Positions 9,852 through 17,908 of a DNA stretch of 64,000 nt are shown here, in pieces. Within the stretch, counting starts at the first letter, position 1. Each line of letters begins with the position of its first letter. Origin of the DNA: Sphingomonas sp. CL5.1 (GTDB lineage: Bacteria > Pseudomonadota > Alphaproteobacteria > Sphingomonadales > Sphingomonadaceae). The stretch covers positions 2,225,001-2,289,000 of the forward strand of contig NZ_CP050137.1 in the NCBI RefSeq assembly GCF_013344685.1. The letters are read 5' to 3'. A model generated the notes under the pieces. It was not told where the DNA came from and made no database searches. It was given only the letters and a program-made list of their open reading frames with translations. Made by a program: the position numbers and the translations under genes.

Positions 9852-10069
9852 TCGTCCCGGCTTCGCCAGCGGCGCGCGAGGCTGCGCGGCACGATCGCCA
9901 TCATCGCCAGCGCGGAGAGCACGATCGCACCGCCGAGCAGCTTGCGCCCCACGGTGTCGCCGCGCGCCAGCAGCAGCACGCCCAGCACCGCCCCGCCCGA
10001 GGCGGCGAGCCGGGAAAGCGTGATGTAGAACCAGCGGACCTTCGCCGGGTCCTGATCGGGTGCGGCCAT
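9848..10069 (-). CDS. Small membrane protein upstream of the ATP12-family gene
   Basis: A 73-residue protein with two hydrophobic segments (residues ~14-36, FYITLSRLAASGGAVLGVLL, and ~42-61, RKLLGGAIVLSALAMMAIVP) and a basic tail, RSLARRWRSRDE. I do not recognise the family. The four-base overlap with the ATP12-type gene implies translational coupling and a possible link to ATP synthase assembly or membrane biogenesis; this is inference from position only. Confidence 0.68.
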   Translation of the reverse strand: MAAPDQDPAKVRWFYITLSRLAASGGAVLGVLLLARGDTVGRKLLGGAIVLSALAMMAIVPRSLARRWRSRDE

Positions 10070-10237
10070 GCGCCGGCTATGGCCGATCCGCCGCCGCCGC
10101 GCCAGCCGTCGCGACGAAACGCGCCGCGCGAACGCCGAACGTCGCGTCAACCGCTTGGTAAGCTCGATGGGTCATGGTTAAGGCGGAAACGAGCGGGCCG
10201 GGGGGCACGCCGGCTGTTTGACTGGAGACGAGGGCGA

Positions 10238-10438
10238 ATGGTCGGCCCGATAGTGTTCACTTATGGTTTGCTGATGAGCTTCGTGCTGACCGGCGCGTCG
10301 CGCAACGCGAGGTTGCGGCGGCCCAATCCGCCGATCATGCAATATACCGGCTACGTGCTGTGCGGCCTGACCGGCGCGCTTTCGCTGATGCTGTTCGCGG
10401 TGGCGGCGCTGGACGTCATCGGCACCGCGCTGGTCTAG
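10238..10438 (+). CDS. Small membrane protein
   Basis: A 66-residue protein, MVGPIVFTYGLLMSFVLTG onward, with hydrophobic segments at ~3-19 and ~37-63 and a short basic loop between (NARLRRPNPP). GGAGACGAGGG upstream of the ATG offers a ribosome site. No family recognised. Its TAG stop abuts the first base of the palindromic repeat at 10438. Confidence 0.6.
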   Translation: MVGPIVFTYGLLMSFVLTGASRNARLRRPNPPIMQYTGYVLCGLTGALSLMLFAVAALDVIGTALV

Positions 10439-10580
10439 GACGGATCGACATTCAGCCTATGCGGGGCTGCAAATGGCGGTCCTCCGCGCTTCCGGTGCTC
10501 ACGGACCTTTAGTCCGCTGCGCTCCGGGTCATGGAAAACCACCATTTTCGCCGACGTCTGACCTGAATGTCGATCCGTCC
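10438..10580. repeat. Palindromic intergenic repeat element (REP/MITE-like)
   Basis: A 143-bp unit bounded by perfect 18-bp inverted repeats: GGACGGATCGACATTCAG at 10438-10455 and CTGAATGTCGATCCGTCC at 10563-10580. Inside are further nested complementary pieces, such as AAATGGCGGT with ACCACCATTT (one mismatch) and CGGAC with GTCCG around a CTTTA loop. The whole unit can fold into one long cruciform or RNA hairpin. It codes for no transposase. It sits between two converging genes and forms the 3' end of the PaiB-type gene. No second copy was found by eye in the window. Confidence 0.75.
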
Positions 10581-11188
10581 TGGAGCCGCGCGCGGTTGGC
10601 GCGCTCAACCAGGTCCGCGGGATGATCCTTGCCGGCGCCGCGCAGACCGGCGATCACGCCGCGCACGTCGGCCGCCGGTTTGTTCTGGCTGAGCTTCGCC
10701 GTGCCGCGCCATTGCTCGACATGGAGCGCGAACCCCTCGATCGCCGGGCGCATCGCGTCGAAGCGGCGCGGGTCCATCTTGCCGCGCGTCCATTCCGGTT
10801 TCGGCGCGAGCCGGCTCTCCTGCGCATGTGAAGCCGCGTCGAGATGCGCGATCAGCCGCTCGTCGTCGAACGGTTCGATAACGCCTTCCGCCTCGGCCAC
10901 GACATAATTCCACGTCGGCACCTGATCGGCGCCTTCATACCAGTCCGGGCTGACATAGGCGCCGGGGCCGCCGAAGCTGGCGATCGCGCGCGTGCCGGCG
11001 GCGATCGGCATCGCGCGGTTGCGCCGGGCGATGTGGAAGGAGAGGGTGCTCGCCGCATCCACCGTCACCGGCGCATGGATCACCATCGGCCGTTCGGCGA
11101 CCGCGAGGAAGATATGCGCGAACGCCACGTCCGCAGCGAAGGCGCGCGCCTCGTCCGCTGACATGGCGAAGGCCGGATCGGGGTGCAT
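10529..11188 (-). CDS. PaiB-type FMN-binding protein
   Basis: A 219-residue protein of the PaiB / FMN-binding negative regulator family, a split-barrel flavin fold. Visible family motifs are HIFLAVAERPMVIHAPV, the HIARRN and SFGGPGAYVSPDWY phosphate/flavin region, VPTWNYVVAEAEG, and LAPKPEWTRGKMDP. Members are described as regulators of sporulation or degradative enzymes in Bacillus; the role here is unknown. The ATG at 11188 overlaps the RluC-type stop (TGATG). The last ~17 residues (DGSTFRSDVGENGGFP) are translated from the palindromic repeat, so the native C-terminus was replaced or extended by it. Confidence 0.85.
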   Translation of the reverse strand: MHPDPAFAMSADEARAFAADVAFAHIFLAVAERPMVIHAPVTVDAASTLSFHIARRNRAMPIAAGTRAIASFGGPGAYVSPDWYEGADQVPTWNYVVAEAEGVIEPFDDERLIAHLDAASHAQESRLAPKPEWTRGKMDPRRFDAMRPAIEGFALHVEQWRGTAKLSQNKPAADVRGVIAGLRGAGKDHPADLVERANRARLQDGSTFRSDVGENGGFP

Positions 11189-12279
11189 CAGCCGCGCGCC
11201 GCCCCGCGCCCGCGCCGCTCACCGCGCCGCGCCTTGCGCACCGTCTTGGCATGTGCGCGCGCCTTGGCCTTCTTGTCCTCGCGGCTCGGCGGGGGAGTGG
11301 TGTCGGGCGGCAGATTGTCGCCCAGCGCCGCGTCGAAGCCGAGGCCCGCGAGGCTCTCCGCGAAATGCGCCGGCAGCGGGGCGGTGACGTCGATCTTGCC
11401 GCCGTCCGGGTGATCGACGCGGATGCGGCGCGCGTGAAGGTGCATCTTGCGGCTGATCCCGCCGGTCAGGAAGGCGGCCGCACCGCCATATTTGCCGTCG
11501 CCGAGGATCGGGTGGCCGATCGCCGCCATATGGACGCGAAGCTGATGGGTGCGGCCCGTGAAGGGCTGCAACTTCACCCAGGCGGCGTGGTTGCCGGCGC
11601 GCTCGATCACGCGGTAGCGGCTGCGCGCGGGCTGACCCTCCGTCTCGTCGACGTGCATCTTCTCGCCGCCGGTGCCGGGCTGCTTGGCGATCGGCAGGTC
11701 GATCGTGCCGTCCTCGATCGAGGGCACGCCGACCACCAGCGCCCAATAGACTTTCTTCGCCGATCGGCCGGAGAAGGCCTTGGAGAAGAACGCCGCCGCG
11801 CGCGCGGTGCGGGCGACGAGCAGCGCGCCGGACGTATCCTTGTCGAGCCGGTGGACCAGCTTCGGCCGCCCCTCCGCCTCGAACTGCAACGCGTCGAGCA
11901 GGCCGTCGACATGCGCGGTCGTCTTGGTGCCGCCCTGCGTCGCGAGGCCGGGCGGCTTGTTGAGCACCAGCGCGGCATCGTCCTTGTGGATCACCATCTC
12001 GCGCGCGAAGGCGATCTCGTCCTCCGACAGCGGCGGGCGCTGACGCACCGGGCGGGCAGCGGCGCGCGCCGGCTCGGCCGGGGGCACGCGCAGCACCTGT
12101 CCGGCCACGACCCGGTCGCCGGGGCCGACCCGCGCGCCGTCAAGCCGGAGCTGCCCCGTCCGCGCCCATTTCGCGACGATGGTGAAGCTCGTGTCGGGTA
12201 GGTGCCGCTTGAACCAGCGGTCCACACGGATGCCGTCGTCGTCGGGCGCGACGGTGAACTGGCGGACGGCTTCGCTCAT
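11188..12279 (-). CDS. RluC/RluD-type 23S rRNA pseudouridine synthase
   Basis: A 363-residue enzyme isomerising specific uridines of 23S rRNA to pseudouridine. An S4-like RNA-binding domain is at residues ~1-70 (DDDGIRVDRWFKRHLP). The catalytic domain carries the invariant Asp in LVHRLDKDTSGALL, followed by FTGRTHQLRVHMAAIGHPILGD. The C-terminal ~50 residues are Lys/Arg-rich, a plausible RNA-binding tail common in this group. The assignment to RluC rather than RluD cannot be settled from sequence reading alone. It is coupled to the downstream PaiB-type gene. Confidence 0.93.
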   Translation of the reverse strand: MSEAVRQFTVAPDDDGIRVDRWFKRHLPDTSFTIVAKWARTGQLRLDGARVGPGDRVVAGQVLRVPPAEPARAAARPVRQRPPLSEDEIAFAREMVIHKDDAALVLNKPPGLATQGGTKTTAHVDGLLDALQFEAEGRPKLVHRLDKDTSGALLVARTARAAAFFSKAFSGRSAKKVYWALVVGVPSIEDGTIDLPIAKQPGTGGEKMHVDETEGQPARSRYRVIERAGNHAAWVKLQPFTGRTHQLRVHMAAIGHPILGDGKYGGAAAFLTGGISRKMHLHARRIRVDHPDGGKIDVTAPLPAHFAESLAGLGFDAALGDNLPPDTTPPPSREDKKAKARAHAKTVRKARRGERRGRGAARG

Positions 12280-12363
12280 GCCGCTATCTCGCGCACGATG
12301 ATCGGAATGTCATGCATCCCGCCGCCCTAGCGCGGATGCCGCGCGGGCGGAAGGGAAGGCGGC

Positions 12364-13125
12364 TCAGTTCGCGCCGTCGGCCATCAGGTCCACCTCGGTG
12401 CCGCCGCCCTTGCGCGGGCGCAGCATGATGAAGAACGCGCCCTTGCCGCGCGTGGCGCCGGCGAGGACATGATCGCTGCCGTCGATGCCGTGCTGCGCGG
12501 CGATGCCGGCATCGGCCGCCTTGGTGAAATACCAGTCGAGCAGCCGCTGGAGCGGCGCGGCGCTGGCGAAATTGACGATGCGCAGCGCGCAGCCCCTGCC
12601 GTCCGCGCCGGCCGCCTCGATCACGCGTGCGTCGGGATAGAGCGGCGTCGCGGCGGGCAGGCGGTTCGCCCAACTTGCGGAATAGGCGACGTTGGCGACG
12701 CAGGTCGCGGGCGCGCCCTGGCTTTCCGCGAGCGAGCCGAGGGTCAGCGCGCGGCGGGCGGCGGTGCATTGCGGGCACGGACCGGGCGGCGGCGCGTGGC
12801 GCAGGTCGTCCTTCTCGGCCGGTTCCTTGCGCGCGGCGATGTCGTCGGGCGGCAGCGCGCCGCTGGCGGGCTGGGCCGGCGGCCGGACGGTGTCGGCATT
12901 GGCCTGCCGCACCAGCGCGGGATCGACCATGATCTGGTCGCGCAGCGCGCCACGGAGCGCCGGATCGTTCGCGGCGCTCGCCTCGTTCGTCGCCACGAGC
13001 ATATTGCCGAGATCGTCGGCCCCGCCCGCCCCATTGTCCGGCGGGCCGCCGCAAGCGGCGAGGGCGATCGCGAGCGACAGGGCGAGGGGCGTGCGGATCA
13101 TCACCGGCAAGCCATGCCCGATCAT
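12364..13125 (-). CDS. Putative lipoprotein of unknown function
   Basis: A 253-residue protein with a lipoprotein signal (ALSLAIALAACGG; Cys about residue 25). The mature part has a low-complexity stretch, then a CPQC motif at ~115-118 and a folded C-terminal half (CVANVAYSASWANRLPAATP, RLLDWYFTKAADAG). I do not recognise the family; it may bind metal or form disulfides through CPQC plus later Cys residues. The ATG at 13125 is used; an ATG at 13101, beginning MIRTPLAL, would give a shorter standard signal peptide and is equally plausible. It is divergent from the small membrane protein gene at 13186. Confidence 0.75.
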   Translation of the reverse strand: MIGHGLPVMIRTPLALSLAIALAACGGPPDNGAGGADDLGNMLVATNEASAANDPALRGALRDQIMVDPALVRQANADTVRPPAQPASGALPPDDIAARKEPAEKDDLRHAPPPGPCPQCTAARRALTLGSLAESQGAPATCVANVAYSASWANRLPAATPLYPDARVIEAAGADGRGCALRIVNFASAAPLQRLLDWYFTKAADAGIAAQHGIDGSDHVLAGATRGKGAFFIMLRPRKGGGTEVDLMADGAN

Positions 13126-13185
13126 GGTTGCGGAAGCGTTGACGCCCGCCCCGTCTTATCCTTGCAATACACCGACAAGAGACCC

Positions 13186-13419
13186 ATGTTGCGCGGCATG
13201 TTCAACATCATCTCGATCCTGATCGGCCTCGTCGCGCTGCTGTTCGCGATTCCGGGGGTGGTGCCGCTGCTCGGCTGGCTTAACTGGGCGGCGCTGCCGA
13301 TCGCGGCGGTCGGCGCGCTGTTCGGCATGATCTCGTCAAGCGATTCGGGCCGCAACTTCAACCTCATCGTGCTGCTGATCGCGATCGTGCGGCTGGCGCT
13401 GGGCGGCGGCATCTTCTGA
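13186..13419 (+). CDS. Small three-helix membrane protein
   Basis: A 77-residue protein, MLRGMFNIISILIGLVALLF onward, with three hydrophobic stretches (~5-27, ~31-49, ~58-75) and very few charged residues. It probably lies entirely in the inner membrane. A second ATG at 13198 is also possible as start. No named family recognised. Its stop is one base from the end of the converging LysR gene. Confidence 0.65.
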   Translation: MLRGMFNIISILIGLVALLFAIPGVVPLLGWLNWAALPIAAVGALFGMISSSDSGRNFNLIVLLIAIVRLALGGGIF

Positions 13420-13420
13420 G

Positions 13421-14305
13421 CTAGGGGAAGGGGCGCAGCTCCGCGATCAGCTCCAGCAACGCGTCGGCCGCGCGGGTGCGATAGCGTTCCTTGTGGCGCA
13501 GCCCGAAGAAGGAGCGCGGGCCGAGATCGATCGGCAGCGCCTGAAGCCGCCCCGCGTTGATCGCCGGCACCACCACCAGCGAGGAAAGCGCGGCGATCCC
13601 CGCGCCCGCCTCGACCGCCGTGCGCGCGCTTTCGTTCGAGGGGAGGACGAGCACGACATCCAGCGCGTCGGGGTCGACGCCCAATGTGCGCAGCCCGTCG
13701 TTCAGCGTCGAGCGCGTGCCCGAACCCGGCTCCCGCATCACCCAGCGCGCGCGTTGCAGCCATGCCGCGTCGATCGGCGGCAGTTCGGCGCTGGCGGCGG
13801 CGATCAGCACCAGCCGGTCCTCGCCCAGCGGCCAGTGCGCCAGCATCGCGTCATCGACCTTCCCTTCGACGATTCCGATATCCGCCTCCCCCTCGCGGAT
13901 CAGGCTGGCGGCCTGCCCGGTATTGCCGATCGAGAGGTTGACCGCGATTCCCGGATAGCGATAGTGGAAGGCGGCGAGGATCGCGGGCAGCCAATAGGCC
14001 GCGATCGTCTGGCTCGCCACGACGCGCAGCGAGCCGCGCCGCAGGCCGCCGAATTCCTCGAGCAGCAATTCCGCCGCCCCCGCCCGCGCCAGCACGCCGC
14101 GCGCCTCCTCCAGAAAGGCGCGCCCGGCCTCGGTCAGCCGGATGCCGCGCCCGACGCGATCGAACAGCTTGATCGCGTGGCGCTCCTCCAGCGCGGCGAT
14201 CGCGGCGGATGCGGCGGATTGGGTGACATTGAGCGCGCGCGCCGCCGCCGTCACATGCTCGCGCTCCGCGACGCCGACGAAGATGCGGAGCTGTTCCAGG
14301 GTCAT
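13421..14305 (-). CDS. LysR-family transcriptional regulator
   Basis: A 294-residue LysR-type regulator. The winged HTH is at residues ~1-60 (LRIFVGVAEREHVTAAARAL, NVTQSAASAAIAALEERH), and the periplasmic-binding-protein-like effector domain at ~90-290. It is closest in style to CysB/CbbR/YeiE-type regulators, and it is divergent from a YeiH-type exporter gene, the arrangement seen for YeiE and YeiH. It likely controls that gene and itself from the 107-base intergenic region. The effector is unknown; sulfur compounds are an inference from the transporter family. Confidence 0.93.
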   Translation of the reverse strand: MTLEQLRIFVGVAEREHVTAAARALNVTQSAASAAIAALEERHAIKLFDRVGRGIRLTEAGRAFLEEARGVLARAGAAELLLEEFGGLRRGSLRVVASQTIAAYWLPAILAAFHYRYPGIAVNLSIGNTGQAASLIREGEADIGIVEGKVDDAMLAHWPLGEDRLVLIAAASAELPPIDAAWLQRARWVMREPGSGTRSTLNDGLRTLGVDPDALDVVLVLPSNESARTAVEAGAGIAALSSLVVVPAINAGRLQALPIDLGPRSFFGLRHKERYRTRAADALLELIAELRPFP

Positions 14306-14335
14306 GCGTGCTTCTTGCCATGAATCATCGTGATC

Positions 14336-14362
14336 CGCGATTGGAAAGACAAGAATATCGCG
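14336..14362. promoter_or_regulatory. Candidate LysR-type operator
   Basis: An interrupted palindrome, CGCGAT (14336-14341) with ATCGCG (14357-14362), contains T14342-N11-A14354, the LysR-family core pattern. It lies in the intergenic region between the divergent LysR and YeiH-type genes, where such boxes are expected. Confidence 0.5.
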
Positions 14363-14412
14363 TTGGATCGATCAGAATCCCCGGTCTACACTGGCGGCGA
14401 AAGGATCAGCCC

Positions 14413-15471
14413 GTGGCGACCGCCTTCTCCGCCATCACGAACGTTCGCAAAAGCAGCGACTTCGCCGCGAGCATCGCGCCCGGCGTGTTGCTGTGCCTCG
14501 CCGTCACCGCCGCCGCCTGGCTGCTGGAGCACGGGGAGACCGCGCTGTTCGGCAAGGCGTGGCTGGAGGCGCTGGTGCTGGCGATCGTCATCGGCACGAT
14601 AGTCCGCAGCCTGTGGACGCCGCCGGCGCGCTGGCGGCCGGGGATCGCGTTCAGCGCCAAATATCTGCTCGAAGTGGCGGTGGTGCTGCTCGGCGCCTCG
14701 GTGAGCGCGGCGACGATCCTCCATGCCGGGCCGGTGCTGCTCGGCGGGATCGCGCTGATCGTCGCGGTGACGATCCTGTTCGGCTTCACGGCCGGGCGTC
14801 TGCTCGGCCTGCCGATGCGGATGGCGCTGCTGGTCGCTTGCGGCAATGCGATCTGCGGCAATTCGGCGATCGCCGCCGTCGCCCCGGTGATCGACGCGGA
14901 CGCGGACGACGTGGCCGCCGCGATCGCCTTCACCGCCGTTCTCGGGGTGGGGGTGGTGCTCGGCCTCCCGCTGCTCGGCATGGCGCTCGGCATGAACGCG
15001 ATCGCTTATGGCGCGTTCGCCGGACTGACCGTCTATGCCGTGCCGCAGGTGATCGCGGCGACCGCGCCGATCGGCAGCGCGGCCGTGCAGATGGGCACTT
15101 TGGTCAAGCTCGTCCGCGTGCTGATGCTCGGCCCGGTCTGCCTCGTCCTCGCGCTGGTGACGCGGCGTCCGGCGACGGACGGGGCGGCGACGGCGAGCCT
15201 CTCGTTCGGGCGGCTGGTGCCGTGGTTCATCATCGGCTTTCTCGCGCTGGTCGCCTGTCGCTCGTTCGGCGTCGTTCCGCAGGCGGCGATCGCGCCGCTG
15301 GGAAAGGTCGCGACCATGCTCACCGTGGTGTCGATGGCCGCGCTGGGGCTGGGCGTCGACATCCGCTCGGTAGCGAAGGCGGGTGGGCGCGTGACGGCGG
15401 CGGTGCTGCTGTCGCTCGCCGGGCTGGGCGCGATCAGCCTCGCGCTGGTGACGCTGCTCCACCTGCGCTGA
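14413..15471 (+). CDS. YeiH/UPF0324-family putative sulfate exporter
   Basis: A 352-residue inner-membrane protein with about ten hydrophobic helices. The family pattern is visible in ISAKY-like AFSAKYLLEVAVVLLGAS, LLVACGNAICGNSAIAAVAP and LTVVSMAALGLGVDI. Members are annotated as sulfate exporters with limited experimental proof. The start chosen is GTG at 14413, seven bases after AAAGGA. The frame has an earlier ATG at 14308, but that would leave no promoter between this gene and the divergent LysR gene and would translate the operator. Confidence 0.88.
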   Translation: MATAFSAITNVRKSSDFAASIAPGVLLCLAVTAAAWLLEHGETALFGKAWLEALVLAIVIGTIVRSLWTPPARWRPGIAFSAKYLLEVAVVLLGASVSAATILHAGPVLLGGIALIVAVTILFGFTAGRLLGLPMRMALLVACGNAICGNSAIAAVAPVIDADADDVAAAIAFTAVLGVGVVLGLPLLGMALGMNAIAYGAFAGLTVYAVPQVIAATAPIGSAAVQMGTLVKLVRVLMLGPVCLVLALVTRRPATDGAATASLSFGRLVPWFIIGFLALVACRSFGVVPQAAIAPLGKVATMLTVVSMAALGLGVDIRSVAKAGGRVTAAVLLSLAGLGAISLALVTLLHLR

Positions 15472-15524
15472 CCGCGCGACACGCTTGCGCATCAGGCGCG
15501 GTGCGCCTACCGCACCCAACGCGT

Positions 15525-15601
<77 letters not shown>

Positions 15602-15701
15602 ACCGGCCGGGATGCGGCCGATCTGCATTTCCTGGGCTTTCCCCCGATTCGACTCTCGTGGACGAGCACGTCATGCTCTCCTCATAAAAGGGAGATATGT
15701 C

Positions 15702-16310
15702 GTGCGATTCGGATGGTTAACGGCGCTCGCCGCCGCGATACTCGTTGCACCGGCGGCGAAGGCGGCGACAGTCATACAGGATTTCTCCTCCTCGTTTGCA
15801 CTGCACGCCAGCCAGGGGCCTGGTTACGTCGGCGGGCTGAATCTGGCGCCGAACCAGTTCATCAAATCGGCTGTCATAGAATATTCAGCGGTAACCTCGT
15901 GGGAGACCGTTCTTCCACCAGAGCAGCAACAAGGGGTGAGCGCGCCGATCACGGCCGGAATCTACATCGAGAGCATATTCAGCGACTCTCGATCGATAGT
16001 CCAAAGCCCGAGCTGTTCATCGATATTCTGCGAATGGATCTATGGGTTTTCAGACACCTATGTCGTGCCCGGTTCCCTTTTCCCGTTGTTCGCGGGACCG
16101 ACTCAACTTGGTGTCGCGCCGGACAGCGGCGCCGTTCCGCCGGGCTTTCTGAATCAATTTGGAACCGGCGCCGACGGCATCATCACCTTCGAGATCGGCG
16201 AAGCGGCGCTCCCCGAACCGGCGACATGGGCGTTGATGATCCTCGGTTTCGGCGTGCTCGGAAGCGTGATCCGCCGGAAGGATTTTCTTCTCAGCGCCAG
16301 GAGCGCATAG
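15702..16310 (+). CDS. PEPxxWA-CTERM sorted surface or exported protein
   Basis: A 202-residue secreted protein. The signal peptide (VRFGWLTALAAAILVAPAAKA) is followed by a ~150-residue beta-rich body. The C-terminus carries the sorting signal LPEPATWALMILGFGVLG followed by a basic end (SVIRRK). Such tails are cut by an exosortase and accompany exopolysaccharide export; no exosortase gene lies in this window. The start is GTG at 15702, seven bases after GGAG. Part of the gene is low in GC (one sampled 60-base block is 48%). The body resembles no family I can name. Confidence 0.85.
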   Translation: MRFGWLTALAAAILVAPAAKAATVIQDFSSSFALHASQGPGYVGGLNLAPNQFIKSAVIEYSAVTSWETVLPPEQQQGVSAPITAGIYIESIFSDSRSIVQSPSCSSIFCEWIYGFSDTYVVPGSLFPLFAGPTQLGVAPDSGAVPPGFLNQFGTGADGIITFEIGEAALPEPATWALMILGFGVLGSVIRRKDFLLSARSA

Positions 16311-16428
16311 CGATTCAGGCCGGGTTTCCACCTACTGTCCGGCCATCGCGAAAAAACGATGGTGCGGCAGGCGCAAAGCGCGCAGTCTCCTCTTCCCGGG
16401 AGTGATAACGGATTGGGAAGGATATGCC

Positions 16429-16692
16429 ATGCACCTAATCATCGCGTTGATCATGGGCGGCATCATCGGCTGGCTGGCCGGCATGGTGATGCGCGACCAG
16501 GGCGGGATCATCTGGAACGTCCTTGTCGGTTGCGTAGGCTCGATCGTCGGGCGCTTTCTGTTCGGGGCGCTGTCCCACGACAACCACCTGAGGGAAAATC
16601 CGTTCGATCCGATGACCCTGCTGGTCGCGTTCCTCGGCGCGGTGGTGCTGCTCGCGATCTATAACCTGGTACGGCGCGGCTCGTTGCGCTGA
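16429..16692 (+). CDS. GlsB/YeaQ/YmgE-family membrane protein
   Basis: An 87-residue membrane protein of the transglycosylase-associated (GlsB/YeaQ/YmgE) family, usually linked to general stress. Typical motifs are IIALIMGGIIGWLAGMVMR, IIWNVLVGCVGSIVGRFLFG, and a last helix TLLVAFLGAVVLLAIYNLV. GGGAAGGA lies seven bases before the ATG at 16429, which fixes the start over an in-frame upstream ATG. Transcription ends at the strong hairpin shared with the converging LacI-type gene. Confidence 0.9.
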   Translation: MHLIIALIMGGIIGWLAGMVMRDQGGIIWNVLVGCVGSIVGRFLFGALSHDNHLRENPFDPMTLLVAFLGAVVLLAIYNLVRRGSLR

Positions 16693-16697
16693 ACCGC

Positions 16698-16736
16698 CGA
16701 CCTGACTTCCCCGCGGGTGGCGGGGAAGTCAGGTCG
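16698..16736. terminator. Bidirectional hairpin between converging genes
   Basis: A perfect 16-bp stem (CGACCTGACTTCCCCG with CGGGGAAGTCAGGTCG) with a 7-nt loop lies six bases after the GlsB-type stop. It overlaps the last codons and TGA of the LacI-type gene. There is no T run on either side, but stem strength and position fit a shared terminator or insulator. Confidence 0.65.
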
Positions 16737-17763
16737 CGCGCGCGATCAGCCGGGTCGGCAACATCGCCGATTTCGGACGGTGGCCGTCCAGAAGCTGCAT
16801 CAGTTTCTCGACGAGCATGGCCCCCGCTATGGCCGTCGGCTGCTCGATCGTGGTGATCGCAGGCGTGAAATGCGCGGCTGGCGGGATGTTGTTGTATCCG
16901 ACCAGCGAATAGTCCCGCGGCGTGAGATGGCCGTGTCGGGAGAAGGCGCCGATGATCGCCATCGCGGCGGTGTCGGAAAAGGCGAAAACCGCGTCGGGCA
17001 GCTCGCCGCGCGCGATATATTGCTCGGCCGCCTCCTGGATGGAAGCGAAGGCGAGCGAATCCGTTACGAGTTGCTCGACCCGCACCTCGGGGTGGGTGGC
17101 CGCGATCTCCGCCAGACCGTCGTAGCGCAGGCGCAATTCCTCATGCGCGGGATCGCCGACGAACAACCAGCGTCGGCGGTCCATCTTCAGGAAATGTTCG
17201 CCGGCGAGCTGGCCGCCGAGGAAATTGTCGCTGCCGACCGCGCAATAATCGGAAACCTCATGCACCGCGCCCCATACGACGATCGGGATGCCGCGCCGCG
17301 CCACGTCGCACAGCATCCACTCGCGCGCGCCCTGGCCCAGCACGATGAAGCCATCCGCGCCGCGCGAGCGATGCAGTTCGACGAAACCCTCCACGCGATC
17401 CAGTCCGACCGGGGAGAGGAGCAGGTCGATCTCCCGCACCGACAGCGCCTCCGAAACGCCGGCCAGCAGTTCGAAGATGAAGGGGTCGCCGATCGCGCCG
17501 TGGCGGTGCGAGCCGAAGTCGAGCACCACCGCGACGGTGTTGGCGCGCTCCTGCCGCAGCCGCTGGGCGTTGCGGTTGACGACATAGCCCTGCGCGCGCG
17601 CCGCCTCCAGTACGCGCTCGCGCGTTTCGGCATTCACCAGCGGGCTGTTGCTGAACACGCGCGAGACGGTGGGTTTCGACACATTCGCGGCGCGGGCGAT
17701 GTCGGCCATGGTGGGCCGGGGCGGGCGGCGGTAGGAAGGTCTGTCTGAAACGTCGCTGGGCAT
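16729..17763 (-). CDS. LacI-family transcriptional repressor
   Basis: A 344-residue LacI/GalR regulator. The HTH and hinge are at residues ~18-72 (TMADIARAANVSKPTVSRVF, then AAARAQGYVVNRNAQRLRQ), followed by a sugar-binding periplasmic-type domain. It is divergent from the TonB-receptor operon, and a LacI-type operator stands between the two. It most likely senses the sugar, or a breakdown product such as trehalose or glucose, that the operon handles. The ATG at 17763 gives a short N-terminal extension, common in sphingomonad members. Confidence 0.94.
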   Translation of the reverse strand: MPSDVSDRPSYRRPPRPTMADIARAANVSKPTVSRVFSNSPLVNAETRERVLEAARAQGYVVNRNAQRLRQERANTVAVVLDFGSHRHGAIGDPFIFELLAGVSEALSVREIDLLLSPVGLDRVEGFVELHRSRGADGFIVLGQGAREWMLCDVARRGIPIVVWGAVHEVSDYCAVGSDNFLGGQLAGEHFLKMDRRRWLFVGDPAHEELRLRYDGLAEIAATHPEVRVEQLVTDSLAFASIQEAAEQYIARGELPDAVFAFSDTAAMAIIGAFSRHGHLTPRDYSLVGYNNIPPAAHFTPAITTIEQPTAIAGAMLVEKLMQLLDGHRPKSAMLPTRLIARAT

Positions 17764-17831
17764 CGGTGGCGGAGCCTATGGGACACGCTGCTCGCGCGCA
17801 ATCGCCAAAGCGGCGCGATAGAAACAAATAT

Positions 17832-17845
17832 TGAAACCGATTTCA
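17832..17845. promoter_or_regulatory. LacI/GalR-type operator
   Basis: TGAAACCGATTTCA is a palindrome of TGAAA and TTTCA arms around a central CG, the hallmark of LacI/GalR operators. It lies 63 bases upstream of the TonB-receptor start and about 70 upstream of the repressor start, so one site could control both. Confidence 0.75.
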
Positions 17846-17908
17846 GCAAGTGATAGCCAACCCGTGTCGAAGCGGGAAACACGCCCGCTCACATGGGGAG
17901 GGTGCTCG

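Noticed and set aside
16698..16736. Hairpin as a mobile repeat element
   Set aside because: It is a simple 16-bp stem between converging genes with no internal structure or second copy seen, better explained as a shared terminator.
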